DNA from: an uncultured Oscillospiraceae bacterium
GTDB taxonomy: Bacteria > Bacillota > Clostridia > Oscillospirales > Oscillospiraceae
Direction of reading: 5' to 3'
DNA length: 64,000 nucleotides
Assembly: GCA_910589155.1 (NCBI GenBank)
Contig: CAJURY010000002.1
Location: 229,354-293,353 of the forward strand
This document shows positions 41,039 to 48,993 of the stretch, piece by piece. The translations under genes were made by a program, and so were the position numbers. Below the pieces are notes generated by a model. The model made no database searches, was not told the origin of the DNA, and was given only the letters and a program-made list of their open reading frames with translations. Positions within the stretch are counted from its first letter, which is position 1. Each line of letters starts with the position of its first letter.

Positions 41039-41066
41039 ACTATATACCGTTTTTCCACTTTGACAA
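41039..41066 (-). promoter_or_regulatory. Sigma-A promoter of rpoD
   Basis: Minus strand: TTGTCA (41066-41061), 16-nt spacer, TATAGT (41044-41039), 47 bp before rpoD. Confidence 0.65.
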
Positions 41067-41180
41067 GGGGCAAAACGCAATTTTTTTGCATTTCCTCAAA
41101 AAAATTTCCTTTTTGCTCAGGAAAAAATCGAAATACGGCGAAACAGGACGCAATAGCATTGTACCCTGCCCAGCGCAAAA

Positions 41181-41879
41181 TCATACAGGATTCCCGGTTT
41201 CCTCTTTTTCCCGGAGCCATGGGGCAAGTTCTCCCTCAGGTCTTGGATGGCACACTATCTCGCAGCGGTTAATGGGCGTACCGAGACTGTAAAATTTTTC
41301 CTCATAGCCGGTCATAATCCCAACAGGGCCGTTTGCATGAAGATTGCGGGTAACGTTTTTCGTCTCCAAACCGCAAAGGGCAAATTCCTCCAGAGAAAAC
41401 TCGAAGAGCGGGGCGTTATCCGTTTTAAAATGAATTTCGCCGCCGTCTTTGATCACCTTCCGGTATTTTTCCAAAAAGCTGCGGAAGGTCAGCCGGCGCT
41501 TGGCGTTTTTCTTCCGGGGCCACGGGTCGCAGAAATTGATGTACATCCGGTCGATTTCACCGGGAACGAAGCAGCTTTCCAGATTGGCGACGTCCAGTGC
41601 CACGAAAAACACGTTGCGAAGTCCCATTTCCTTCGCCCGCTCCATGCCCACGACCATGGCTTCCTTCACAAGCTCCACGGCAACAAGCAAAATATCCGGC
41701 TCTGCCGCGGCGGTCTCCACAGTGAACTTGCCCTTGCCGCAGCCAATTTCCACCCGCAGTTCTTTTGCGTCCGGCATCAGCTCCCGCCAGCGCCCGGCGT
41801 AGCTTTCCGGTTCCCGTATCCACCAGTCGCCGCACGCCTCCAGACGGGGGATTAAATTGGGCTTTTTCCGCATTCGCAT
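41181..41879 (-). CDS. trmB: tRNA (guanine-N7-)-methyltransferase
   Basis: Makes m7G46 in the tRNA variable loop using SAM. 232 residues: SAM motif VEIGCGKGKFTVE, the DPWPRKKNAKRRL catalytic/tRNA-binding stretch, FKTDN and the C-terminal TGYEEKF. ATG 41879 (MRMRKKPNL) is preferred for GGAGGA 7 bp upstream over an in-frame ATG at 41900. Confidence 0.95.
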   Translation of the reverse strand: MRMRKKPNLIPRLEACGDWWIREPESYAGRWRELMPDAKELRVEIGCGKGKFTVETAAAEPDILLVAVELVKEAMVVGMERAKEMGLRNVFFVALDVANLESCFVPGEIDRMYINFCDPWPRKKNAKRRLTFRSFLEKYRKVIKDGGEIHFKTDNAPLFEFSLEEFALCGLETKNVTRNLHANGPVGIMTGYEEKFYSLGTPINRCEIVCHPRPEGELAPWLREKEETGNPV

Positions 41880-41911
41880 GACACATTCCTCCCATGGCAA
41901 AAAATCAATTT

Positions 41912-41940
41912 ATTATAGCAGATATTTTGTTTTTTGTAAA
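41912..41940 (-). promoter_or_regulatory. Sigma-A promoter of trmB
   Basis: Minus strand: TTTACA (41940-41935), 17-nt spacer, TATAAT (41917-41912), 32 bp before the start. It lies just past the ABC-F stop codon. Confidence 0.8.
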
Positions 41941-41960
41941 GTATTTTTCCGAAAAAAGCG

Positions 41961-43457
41961 TTATTCCTCTGAAAAGGATATCGTTTTGGTTGCAATCTTC
42001 TGGCAAAAAACTTTATCGTGCTCTACAAACAAAATGGTAGGCTGGTAGCTTTGCAAAAGGGCTTCCAGTTGGATGCGGGACAAAACGTCAATGTAATTCA
42101 TGGGTTCGTCCCAGATATAAAGGTGCGCTTTTTCGCAAAGACTCCTGGCCAACAGCGCCTTTTTCTTTTGCCCCGCGCTCAGTTGCGCCATATCCTTTTC
42201 AAACTGCACTCTGGAAAAATCCAGCTTCCGCAAAATGGTTTTAAAAAGCGTTTCGTCAATGCCCCACTGCCGGGCGTAGTCCGAGAGGTTCCCCGAAAGA
42301 TTAGACGCGTCCTGGGGAACATAGGAAATTTTCAGGCCGCTGGCCAGCTTTATCGCGCCGGTGTGGGGAACGTTTTCGCCCAAAAGCAGCTTTAATAGAC
42401 TGGATTTTCCCGAACCGTTTTTTCCCCATAAAGCAATGCGGTCGCCTTGTTCTATGGTAAAAGATACCCCGGTGCAGACAGTCCTGCCGCTATAGGCAAT
42501 GGAAACGTCCTTCACCTCCGCCAAAGTGGAAGCGCGGTGGTCGAGCTGCCAGATTTTCAGCTCCTCCGCCTTTTCTACATTCTGTAAAAGCTTGGATTTT
42601 TCCGCAATGGCGTTTTGCTGGCGGCGCTCCAGATTTTTCCGCCGCTGCTGCATCCGGCGGGACTGCTCCCCAATATAATCTCTGCCGCCACAGGGGTATT
42701 TATCCCGGTCTGCGAGGGAGCCGATTTTCGTGCTTTCCACCTTGTCCGCCCAGGTCTTGGACTGTCGTGCAGCGGATTCCAGCCGTCGGATGTCCTTTTT
42801 CAAGCGGTCGTTTTGTTCAGTTTCAAACTGATCCTGCCGCTCCTTATTGGTCATCCAGGAAGAAAAATTCCCTTTTTGCACCTCAATATTGGTTTTGTTG
42901 ATGGACAAAATGTGGTCGATACAGCCATCTAAAAAGGCTCTGTCGTGGGAAACCAGCAGAAAGCCCCTTTTGGAGCGCAGATACCGGCTGACCACGCTTC
43001 TGCCATGGAGATCCAGATGGTTGGTAGGTTCGTCAATGAGCAAAAAGCTGTTTTCCTTCAAAAACAGCACCGCCAGCAGCGCCTTGGTCTGCTCGCCCTT
43101 GGAGAGGGTCGCGAAAGGACGGTACAAAATTTCCTCGTCCACTTCCAACGCGGCCAGTTCCTTGGCAATTTGCCAGTAAAGAAGATCCGGGCAAATGCTT
43201 TCCAGCGCATCTATGGTGTTCAACCCAGGATTTTCCACGGCGTAGGGGAAGTAGGCGAAGGACACAGAAGCGGAAATTCTGCCGCTGTAGGGATACTTTC
43301 CCAGAAGAAGCTGCAAAAAGGTGGTTTTACCACGGCCGTTCCTGCCGGTAAAGCCCAGCTTCCAGCTGGTGTCAAGCTGAAAGCTGGCATTTTCAAAAAT
43401 GTTGTCGTAGCTTCCTTCATAGGCGAAGGTTAAATTGGTGACGGAAATCAATGACAT
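41961..43457 (-). CDS. Lsa-type ABC-F ribosome protection protein
   Basis: Family members displace lincosamides, pleuromutilins and streptogramin A from the ribosome. 498 residues, two ABC domains without membrane segments: Walker A GRNGRGKTT and GKNGSGKSS, signatures LSKGEQTK and LSAGQKKK, Walker B LLIDEPTNHLDL and YIWDEPMNYIDV. The interdomain linker (about 190-290) has the YPCGGRDYIGEQSRRM stretch typical of Lsa/CplR proteins. ATG 43457 (MSLISVTNLTFAYEGSYDN) has AGGAGGG 6 bp upstream. Its leader carries an upstream ORF and terminator (43476-43714), the classical drug-inducible layout. The exact resistance spectrum cannot be read from sequence. Confidence 0.9.
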   Translation of the reverse strand: MSLISVTNLTFAYEGSYDNIFENASFQLDTSWKLGFTGRNGRGKTTFLQLLLGKYPYSGRISASVSFAYFPYAVENPGLNTIDALESICPDLLYWQIAKELAALEVDEEILYRPFATLSKGEQTKALLAVLFLKENSFLLIDEPTNHLDLHGRSVVSRYLRSKRGFLLVSHDRAFLDGCIDHILSINKTNIEVQKGNFSSWMTNKERQDQFETEQNDRLKKDIRRLESAARQSKTWADKVESTKIGSLADRDKYPCGGRDYIGEQSRRMQQRRKNLERRQQNAIAEKSKLLQNVEKAEELKIWQLDHRASTLAEVKDVSIAYSGRTVCTGVSFTIEQGDRIALWGKNGSGKSSLLKLLLGENVPHTGAIKLASGLKISYVPQDASNLSGNLSDYARQWGIDETLFKTILRKLDFSRVQFEKDMAQLSAGQKKKALLARSLCEKAHLYIWDEPMNYIDVLSRIQLEALLQSYQPTILFVEHDKVFCQKIATKTISFSEE

Positions 43458-43475
43458 GCTATGCCCTCCTGAAAT

Positions 43476-43512
43476 AAAAAATTGGCTGCGGGAATCCAAA
43501 TCCCACAGCCAA
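43476..43512 (-). terminator. Attenuator terminator in the ABC-F leader
   Basis: On the minus strand, TTGGCTGTGGGA pairs with TCCCGCAGCCAA (12 bp, one G-T pair, 43512-43501 and 43493-43482) and is followed by T6 (43481-43476). It lies 12 bp before the ABC-F ribosome binding site, so it can stop transcription before the gene. Confidence 0.85.
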
Positions 43513-43635
43513 TGCAAAAAGGCATACCAAGACCTACGATCTGCAAATCAGGCTGAAAGAACGCTGCAAATTCCCGCTTTTGGCAGGGCAAACCTGACGG
43601 TTACAAAAACCGCCTGTAACAGTATGCCCAAACGT

Positions 43636-43656
43636 TTAGCAAGAAGCAGTGTACAT
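43636..43656 (-). CDS. Six-codon upstream leader ORF of the ABC-F gene
   Basis: ATG TAC ACT GCT TCT TGC TAA, encoding MYTASC, with GGAG 9 bp upstream. It lies about 24 nt after the predicted transcription start and 124 nt before the attenuator terminator. In known ABC-F and erm leaders, drug stalling on such a peptide frees an antiterminator. The role here is inferred from position. Confidence 0.55.
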   Translation of the reverse strand: MYTASC

Positions 43657-43685
43657 TCTTTCAACTCCAATCTTTCTTTTTTATG

Positions 43686-43714
43686 AGTATAACACAAAGC
43701 AGAGAAAAAATCAA
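43686..43714 (-). promoter_or_regulatory. Sigma-A promoter of the ABC-F leader
   Basis: Minus strand: TTGATT (43714-43709), 17-nt spacer, TATACT (43691-43686). The -35 overlaps the last codons of comEB. The predicted leader is about 220 nt. Confidence 0.7.
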
Positions 43715-44211
43715 TCCGTCAGATGCAATTCCTCAGGAGAAAGCAGCGTATCATCCTGAAACACCCAGTCCTGCACATGAAAGATCTGATAGCGGCCGCC
43801 CGACTGGCGCACAATCATTTGGCTCAAGCCCGCGTTGATCATCATCCGGCGGCATATGGTGCAAGGCTCCTTTTGCGCAATGAGAGCCCCCGTGGCCACG
43901 TCCCGCCCAACCAGATAAATCGTCCCGCCGATACACGCGCTGCGGGCGGCGGAAATAATGGCGTTGGCCTCCGCGTGAACGCTACGGCACAAATCAAATC
44001 GCTGCGCCGGGGAAATCTGCCGCCGCTCTTGTATGCAATAGCCCAAATCGATGCAGTTGGCACGGCCTCTGGGCGCGCCGTTATAACCGGTGGCGACAAT
44101 CTCATCGTCGCGGACAATCAGCGCGCCATAGCGCTGGCGGCGGCAGGTGGAACGCGCCAGGACAGTCTCCGCTATATCCAGATAATAGTTTTCCTTGTCA
44201 ATTCGGCTCAT
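43711..44211 (-). CDS. comEB: dCMP deaminase family protein (ComEB-like)
   Basis: Deaminates dCMP to dUMP for dTTP synthesis. 166 residues: zinc site HAEANAI (His plus catalytic Glu) and PCTICRRMM, with VATGYNGAPRGRANC before them. ATG 44211 (MSRIDKENYYLD) has AAAGGAGGG 6 bp upstream; the frame is open 26 codons earlier. It has its own consensus promoter at 44243-44271. Confidence 0.93.
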   Translation of the reverse strand: MSRIDKENYYLDIAETVLARSTCRRQRYGALIVRDDEIVATGYNGAPRGRANCIDLGYCIQERRQISPAQRFDLCRSVHAEANAIISAARSACIGGTIYLVGRDVATGALIAQKEPCTICRRMMINAGLSQMIVRQSGGRYQIFHVQDWVFQDDTLLSPEELHLTD

Positions 44212-44242
44212 ACGACTCCCTCCTTTGGGAATACTTGCCTTT

Positions 44243-44271
44243 ATTATACGCCATCTTTTGCCAAACTGCAA
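44243..44271 (-). promoter_or_regulatory. Sigma-A promoter of comEB
   Basis: Minus strand: TTGCAG (44271-44266), 17-nt spacer, TATAAT (44248-44243), 32 bp before the start. Confidence 0.8.
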
Positions 44272-44334
44272 GCATTTCCTCCACAGCATCCGCTCAAAAA
44301 CGCTTTTTTGTAGGTTTTTCCCCCACCAAGCCTT

Positions 44335-45270
44335 CTAGGTCCTGTATTTTCCCATGGCTTTCCCAACAGTTTCCACAAAACCCTTCCTGTCAATCCCCAG
44401 CGCCACCGTCACATGGCGATCCGCAAATTTTTTGTCGCTGTCCAGATCCGCCACAGTTTTTCCCAAGGCGACGCTTCCTTCCGTTTCCACAAACACCCCC
44501 GCCTGCCGCGCGGTGAAAAGCGCCGGGTATACGGCGTACAGCGCCGGGCACAAATCATGCACCGGCACCCCCGGCCAGCCGTCCTGCAAAACCCGTTCCA
44601 GGGGCGGTTGGAGCACGGCGGCAAAGGTTTTCGCCTGCGCCGAGCCAAGGGCGGCAATGCTTTCCAGCTCCGCTTTCGTCAAATACGCCTTTTGCGTTAC
44701 ATCCAGCCCGCACATGACCATGGGCACGCCGCTGCGAAAGACGGACTCCGCCGCTTCCGGGTCGGCGTAAATATTAAACTCCGCGCAGGAGGTGCGGTTG
44801 CCGCCCACAACAGCCCCGCCCATAATAAGAATCCGACGCAGCTTTTGGATAAGCGCGGGATACTTTGCCAGTGCAATCGCCACGTTGGTCAGCGGCCCTG
44901 TGGCAATCAGCTCCAGATTGTCGTGGGTCAAAGCCGCCTGATACATCGCGTCCCAAGCGGGCAGCGTTTCCAGCTTTTCCCGCCCCGGCAAGGGCAGCTC
45001 CACGCCGGACAGTCCATCCGAACCATGGATATGGGCGGCGGTAATCTGCTTGCGGACAAGAGGCCTCGCCGCCCCGGCGTAAACCGGATATTCCGCCTGC
45101 ATCAAATGACAGATTTTCCTGGCGTTGGGATAGGTAGCGGCAAGAGGAACATTTCCCGCCACGGCGCTGATTCCCACAATTTCCATAGCCTCCAGCTTAT
45201 GCGCGACCAACAGCATCGCCGCGTCGTCCGCGCCAACATCGCAGTCGATCCAAACTCTGGTTTTAGCCAT
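44335..45270 (-). CDS. Nucleoside hydrolase, second of a pair
   Basis: Hydrolyses the N-glycosidic bond of ribonucleosides to base and ribose. 311 residues. The calcium site DCDVGADDA (DxDxxxDD) is near the N-terminus, followed by the family segments LIATGPLTNVAIAL and ILIMGGAVVGGN. The C-terminal active-site region reads VPVHDLCPALYAV, with His and Asp in place. It overlaps the neighbouring hydrolase gene by 8 bp, so the two are co-translated; their specificities may differ. Confidence 0.93.
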   Translation of the reverse strand: MAKTRVWIDCDVGADDAAMLLVAHKLEAMEIVGISAVAGNVPLAATYPNARKICHLMQAEYPVYAGAARPLVRKQITAAHIHGSDGLSGVELPLPGREKLETLPAWDAMYQAALTHDNLELIATGPLTNVAIALAKYPALIQKLRRILIMGGAVVGGNRTSCAEFNIYADPEAAESVFRSGVPMVMCGLDVTQKAYLTKAELESIAALGSAQAKTFAAVLQPPLERVLQDGWPGVPVHDLCPALYAVYPALFTARQAGVFVETEGSVALGKTVADLDSDKKFADRHVTVALGIDRKGFVETVGKAMGKYRT

Positions 45271-46186
45271 ATGCTTCCACCGCCTCTCTTAGTAATTCTA
45301 CAAATTTTTCCCGGTCAAGCCCCAGAAGCGCGGTGACGTTGGGCGCTGCGCCGCCTCTGAGATCAGCCGCCGTCATGCCCCGGCAGTACCGTCCCTGGGT
45401 TTCAATTTCCACATAAAGTTCCTTTGCCTCAAAAATCTCCGGGGCGATAAGCCACGCCACCGCGCAGGGGTCGTGCATAGGCGCGCCGGCATAGCCCAGC
45501 TTTTTGTGGAAGCCATAGAAGAAGTCCAGCCATTGCCACACGATATTGGCTACCGGATTTTCAATTCGTCGGATTTTTTCTACATCTTCCGGCAAAATCA
45601 GCGCTTGCTCCGTCACGTCCAGCCCCGCCATGGTAATGGGCACGCCGGAAGAAAACACAATTTTCGCCGCTTCCGGGTCAACCAGAATATTAAACTCCGC
45701 CGCCGGCGTCCAATTCCCCCTGGCAATCCCGCCGCCCATGAGGGAAATCCGGGCGATTTTCTCCTTTAATTCGGGGTGCGACAGCAAAAGCGTTGCTACG
45801 TTGGTAAGCGGCCCCGTGGGTACGATGGTAACAGGCCGGGGACTTTCCCGCAAAACCTTCGCCATCAGCTCGCAGGCGGAAAGGGGCGAAGCTTCCCGAT
45901 CCGGCTCCGGCAATGTGGGGCCGTCCAGTCCGCTTTCCCCGTGGACGCTGGGGGCGTTCATGCGCACCCCGGCCAGAGGACGCGCCGCGCCCTTGCCAAC
46001 CGGCGCGGAGATCCCCAAAAGGGTACAAATCCGCAAAGCGTTGTAGGTGGTTTTTTCAATGGTCTGGTTCCCCGCTACCGTGGTGACCGCCAGAATTTCC
46101 AGCATGGATCTGGACTTTGCCAGCAGCCACGCCATGGCGTCGTCGTGACCGGGATCGCCGTCTAAAACAATGGGAATGGGATGCAT
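45263..46186 (-). CDS. Nucleoside hydrolase, first of a pair
   Basis: A paralogue of the downstream gene. 307 residues from ATG 46186 (MHPIPIVLDGDPGHDDAMAW), with AGGAGGG 8 bp upstream; the longer open frame has no site. Calcium-site motif DGDPGHDDA, then VPTGPLTNVATLL and ISLMGGGIARGNW, and MHDPCAVAWL near the C-terminus. No transporter or ribokinase gene is adjacent. It is divergent from the eut cluster. Confidence 0.94.
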   Translation of the reverse strand: MHPIPIVLDGDPGHDDAMAWLLAKSRSMLEILAVTTVAGNQTIEKTTYNALRICTLLGISAPVGKGAARPLAGVRMNAPSVHGESGLDGPTLPEPDREASPLSACELMAKVLRESPRPVTIVPTGPLTNVATLLLSHPELKEKIARISLMGGGIARGNWTPAAEFNILVDPEAAKIVFSSGVPITMAGLDVTEQALILPEDVEKIRRIENPVANIVWQWLDFFYGFHKKLGYAGAPMHDPCAVAWLIAPEIFEAKELYVEIETQGRYCRGMTAADLRGGAAPNVTALLGLDREKFVELLREAVEAYG

Positions 46187-46396
46187 AGATATCCCTCCTG
46201 AATCTAAAGCTTTTTCATACGCGCCCATTTTCTTTATTTTTCCACACTTTTTGTTCTGTGTCAACGATTTACCACGCTTTTGTCAAAACCAACAAAGAGG
46301 GATGCTGAAAAATGTCGAAACTTTCTAAAGATTTTCATGTTTTTTCCGGCGGCTCCGGGAAATACTAGACTACACGATAAATTGGAAAGGCGGCGT

Positions 46397-47479
46397 ATGA
46401 TGTACAGTTTTTCCTCCCCTACAAAAATTATTTTTGGCGCCGGCGCAATTCAGAGCCTGGCTTCCTACAAAGCGAAGCGGGCTTTTCTTGTGACCGACGG
46501 CTATTTCTCAAAATCTGGTCTTGCCCGGGAAATTGCAAACCTTGCCGCGCAGGACTGTGAAATTTTCGACGAGGTGCAGCCGGATCCCAGCTTGGAGCTG
46601 GTAGCCAGAGGCACCGCCCAGGTGCAAAAATTCGACCCTGACGTGCTGATTGCCTTGGGCGGCGGCAGCGTTTTGGACACGGCAAAGGCCATGGGGCATT
46701 TTTCCGGCAAAAAGCTTCCCCTCATTGCCATTCCCACCACCTCCGGCTCCGGCTCTGAGGTGACGGACTTTGCAATTTTGACCCACAACGGGGTCAAGCA
46801 CCCCCTGGTCGATCCCGCGCTTGCGCCGGTAACGGCCATTTTGGACAGCGATTTATTAAAAAATCTGCCCAAGGGTCTCATTGCTGACGCAGGCTACGAC
46901 GTTTTGTCCCACGCCCTGGAGGCGTTGGTGGGAACGAACGCCACGCCCTTTACCCACGCTTTCGCCAAGGAAGCTTTTTTGCTTGCCTTCGGCAATCTGC
47001 CCGCCTCCTTCGGCGGGGACGTTACAAAGCGGGAAGCGGTGCACGCCGCCGCCACCATGTCCGCCATTGCTTTCAATCAGGCGGGACTTGGCATTTGCCA
47101 TGCCCTTGCCCACACCCTGGGCGGACGCTACCATGTGCCCCATGGCCGGCTGAACGCCATTTTGCTCCCGGCCGTGGTAAGCGCCAACGCCCCTGCCGCC
47201 GCTTCCAAGTACGCAGCCCTTGCAAGGGCTGCGGGGTTAGGCGGTTCGGCGGATACCATTGCCCTGCGGAATCTGAAAAACGCCCTTGTAAGACTGCGCC
47301 GGGAACTTCGATTGCCCGGCACGTTGGCGGAAGCGGGGGTGGCTCCAGAGGATTTGCGGCGCAATATGGACAGCATCATCCAGACCGCGCTGGCAGACCC
47401 TTGCTGCAAGACCAACCCCGTGGTTCCTGACAAGGTGCTTTTGTGGCAGGTGCTGGAGGAGGCCGTCGGCCATGGCTGA
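46397..47479 (+). CDS. eutG: Iron-containing alcohol dehydrogenase (EutG-like)
   Basis: Reduces acetaldehyde from ethanolamine to ethanol, regenerating NAD+ for EutE. 361 residues: GGGSVLDTAKAMGHF and PTTSGSGSEVTDFAIL (NAD binding), and the metal site spread over ADAGYDVLSHALEA and GICHALAHTLGGRYHVPHG. Start at ATG 46397 or the adjacent ATG 46400; AAAGGCGG precedes both. It lacks the amphipathic N-terminal extension seen on several other proteins of the cluster. Its stop overlaps eutA by 8 bp, so the link to the eut operon is firm. Confidence 0.88.
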   Translation: MMYSFSSPTKIIFGAGAIQSLASYKAKRAFLVTDGYFSKSGLAREIANLAAQDCEIFDEVQPDPSLELVARGTAQVQKFDPDVLIALGGGSVLDTAKAMGHFSGKKLPLIAIPTTSGSGSEVTDFAILTHNGVKHPLVDPALAPVTAILDSDLLKNLPKGLIADAGYDVLSHALEALVGTNATPFTHAFAKEAFLLAFGNLPASFGGDVTKREAVHAAATMSAIAFNQAGLGICHALAHTLGGRYHVPHGRLNAILLPAVVSANAPAAASKYAALARAAGLGGSADTIALRNLKNALVRLRRELRLPGTLAEAGVAPEDLRRNMDSIIQTALADPCCKTNPVVPDKVLLWQVLEEAVGHG

Positions 47480-48836
47480 GCAGCTTCTTTCCGTGGGCAT
47501 CGACGTGGGCACCACCACGTCCCAGCTTATTTTCTCCCGCCTGACCATTGCCAACAGCGCGTCCAGCTTCTCTGTCCCCAAGCTAGAAATTGCCCAGCGG
47601 GAAATTTTATTTGAAAGCGATATTTCTTTTACGCCCCTTCTGAACGCTTGCACCATCGACGCGTCCGGCTTGCGGGAAATTGTCGCCGCCGCTTACAAAA
47701 AAGCCGGCATTCACCCAGAGCAGGTGGAAACCGGGGCGGTGATCATTACAGGAGAAACCGCCCGAAAGGAAAACGCCCGCACAGTTTTACAGGCGTTGGC
47801 AGAATTTGCGGGAGATTTCGTGGTGGCTACCGCCGGGCCGGAGCTGGAAAGCATCCTGGCGGCAAAAGGCGCGGGAGCCGACCGGTACGCCGCCGAAACA
47901 GGAAAAACAGTCTTGCATATGGACATCGGCGGGGGCACCAGCAATTTGGCGGTGTATGATGAAAACGGTCTTGTGGACGCGGGGTGCCTCAACGTGGGCG
48001 GCAGACTGTTAAAAATCGAAAACAGCAAAATCACCTATGTTTCCCCGGTGCTGGAAGGGCTTGTGTCCCTCAGCCTTGGAGAAACCGCCACAGAAGAAAA
48101 GCTGCGTCCGCTTATCCGGCTTTTGACGGATACCTTAGAGCAGGCCGCCGGTTTGCAGCCGGAAACCAAACTTTTACGGCGGCTTACCACCAGCAAAACC
48201 GTAAAGCTTCCCCCGAAGCCTTTTACCATTTCCTTTTCCGGGGGCGTCGCCCAGGCAATGCTGGAAAGGCCTGCCAATCCCTTTGCCTTTGGCGATATTG
48301 GGGCGCTCCTTGCCCGCGCTATTTTGGATAGCAGGCTTTGCAAAGGGGAACACCGCATCAGCCCCAGTCCCATTCGCGCCACGGTCATCGGCGCGGGGTG
48401 CCACAGCACCACCCTTTCCGGCAGCACCGTATTTTTGCGCAGGCTCCAATACCCAATCAAAAATTTACCGGTATGCCAGTTAAACCCCAAGCTGCCTCTG
48501 GCGGCGCAAATGCGGCAAAAGGCGGCGGCTTTCGAGGAAAACGTGATTTTTTCCCTACCGGGGCGGCGGGAAATTGGATTCGACCAGGTGGTGGAGCTGG
48601 CGAAGGAGCTGCAAGTGGGCTTTACCGGCAAGGCTGCTTTTATCGCTCTGGAGCAGGACTGCGCCAAGGCGCTGGGGCAGTGCCTCGCGCTGCTGCTTCC
48701 TGAAAATACGCCGATTTTGTGTCTGGACGGTCTTACTTTGGAGGACGGCGCTTATTTGGATGTGGCGCGGCCCTTGGCGGAGGGTGCGGTGCCTGTGATT
48801 ATCAAAACGCTGGTTCTACCAACGGCGACAAAGTAA
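47472..48836 (+). CDS. eutA: Ethanolamine ammonia-lyase reactivating factor EutA
   Basis: An ASKHA-fold ATPase-like chaperone that swaps damaged cobalamin out of EutBC. 454 residues: phosphate-1-like SVGIDVGTTTSQLIFSRL, ITGETARKENA, and LHMDIGGGTSNLAVYDEN. It overlaps eutG by 8 bp. A 157-bp gap with a dispersed repeat separates it from eutB. Confidence 0.93.
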   Translation: MAEQLLSVGIDVGTTTSQLIFSRLTIANSASSFSVPKLEIAQREILFESDISFTPLLNACTIDASGLREIVAAAYKKAGIHPEQVETGAVIITGETARKENARTVLQALAEFAGDFVVATAGPELESILAAKGAGADRYAAETGKTVLHMDIGGGTSNLAVYDENGLVDAGCLNVGGRLLKIENSKITYVSPVLEGLVSLSLGETATEEKLRPLIRLLTDTLEQAAGLQPETKLLRRLTTSKTVKLPPKPFTISFSGGVAQAMLERPANPFAFGDIGALLARAILDSRLCKGEHRISPSPIRATVIGAGCHSTTLSGSTVFLRRLQYPIKNLPVCQLNPKLPLAAQMRQKAAAFEENVIFSLPGRREIGFDQVVELAKELQVGFTGKAAFIALEQDCAKALGQCLALLLPENTPILCLDGLTLEDGAYLDVARPLAEGAVPVIIKTLVLPTATK

Positions 48837-48859
48837 GCTCCAATCCGTCAGGAAAGGTC

Positions 48860-48886
48860 GTAGGGGCGGACCTATGTGACCGCCCG
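48860..48886. repeat. Dispersed short palindromic repeat between eutA and eutB
   Basis: GTAGGGGCGGACC, ATGT spacer and GACCGCCCGG: the same hairpin family as at 17627. It sits inside the operon, in the 48837-48993 gap that otherwise holds only the eutB ribosome binding site. Confidence 0.7.
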
Positions 48887-48993
48887 GTTCTGCCTGATTT
48901 CCGGCGCAATTTTACAATGCGCCCCAGTGACCTCTTATAGATACTGCCTCCCAAGTTTACGGGAAAAAATCAGCGCACAAAGGAGGAATTTTT

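Noticed and set aside
48846..48886. Possible cobalamin riboswitch piece (GTCAGGAAAGGTCG) before eutB
   Set aside because: The B12-box match is partial, the region is only 157 bp, and the rest is a dispersed repeat with copies elsewhere. It is too short for a full riboswitch.
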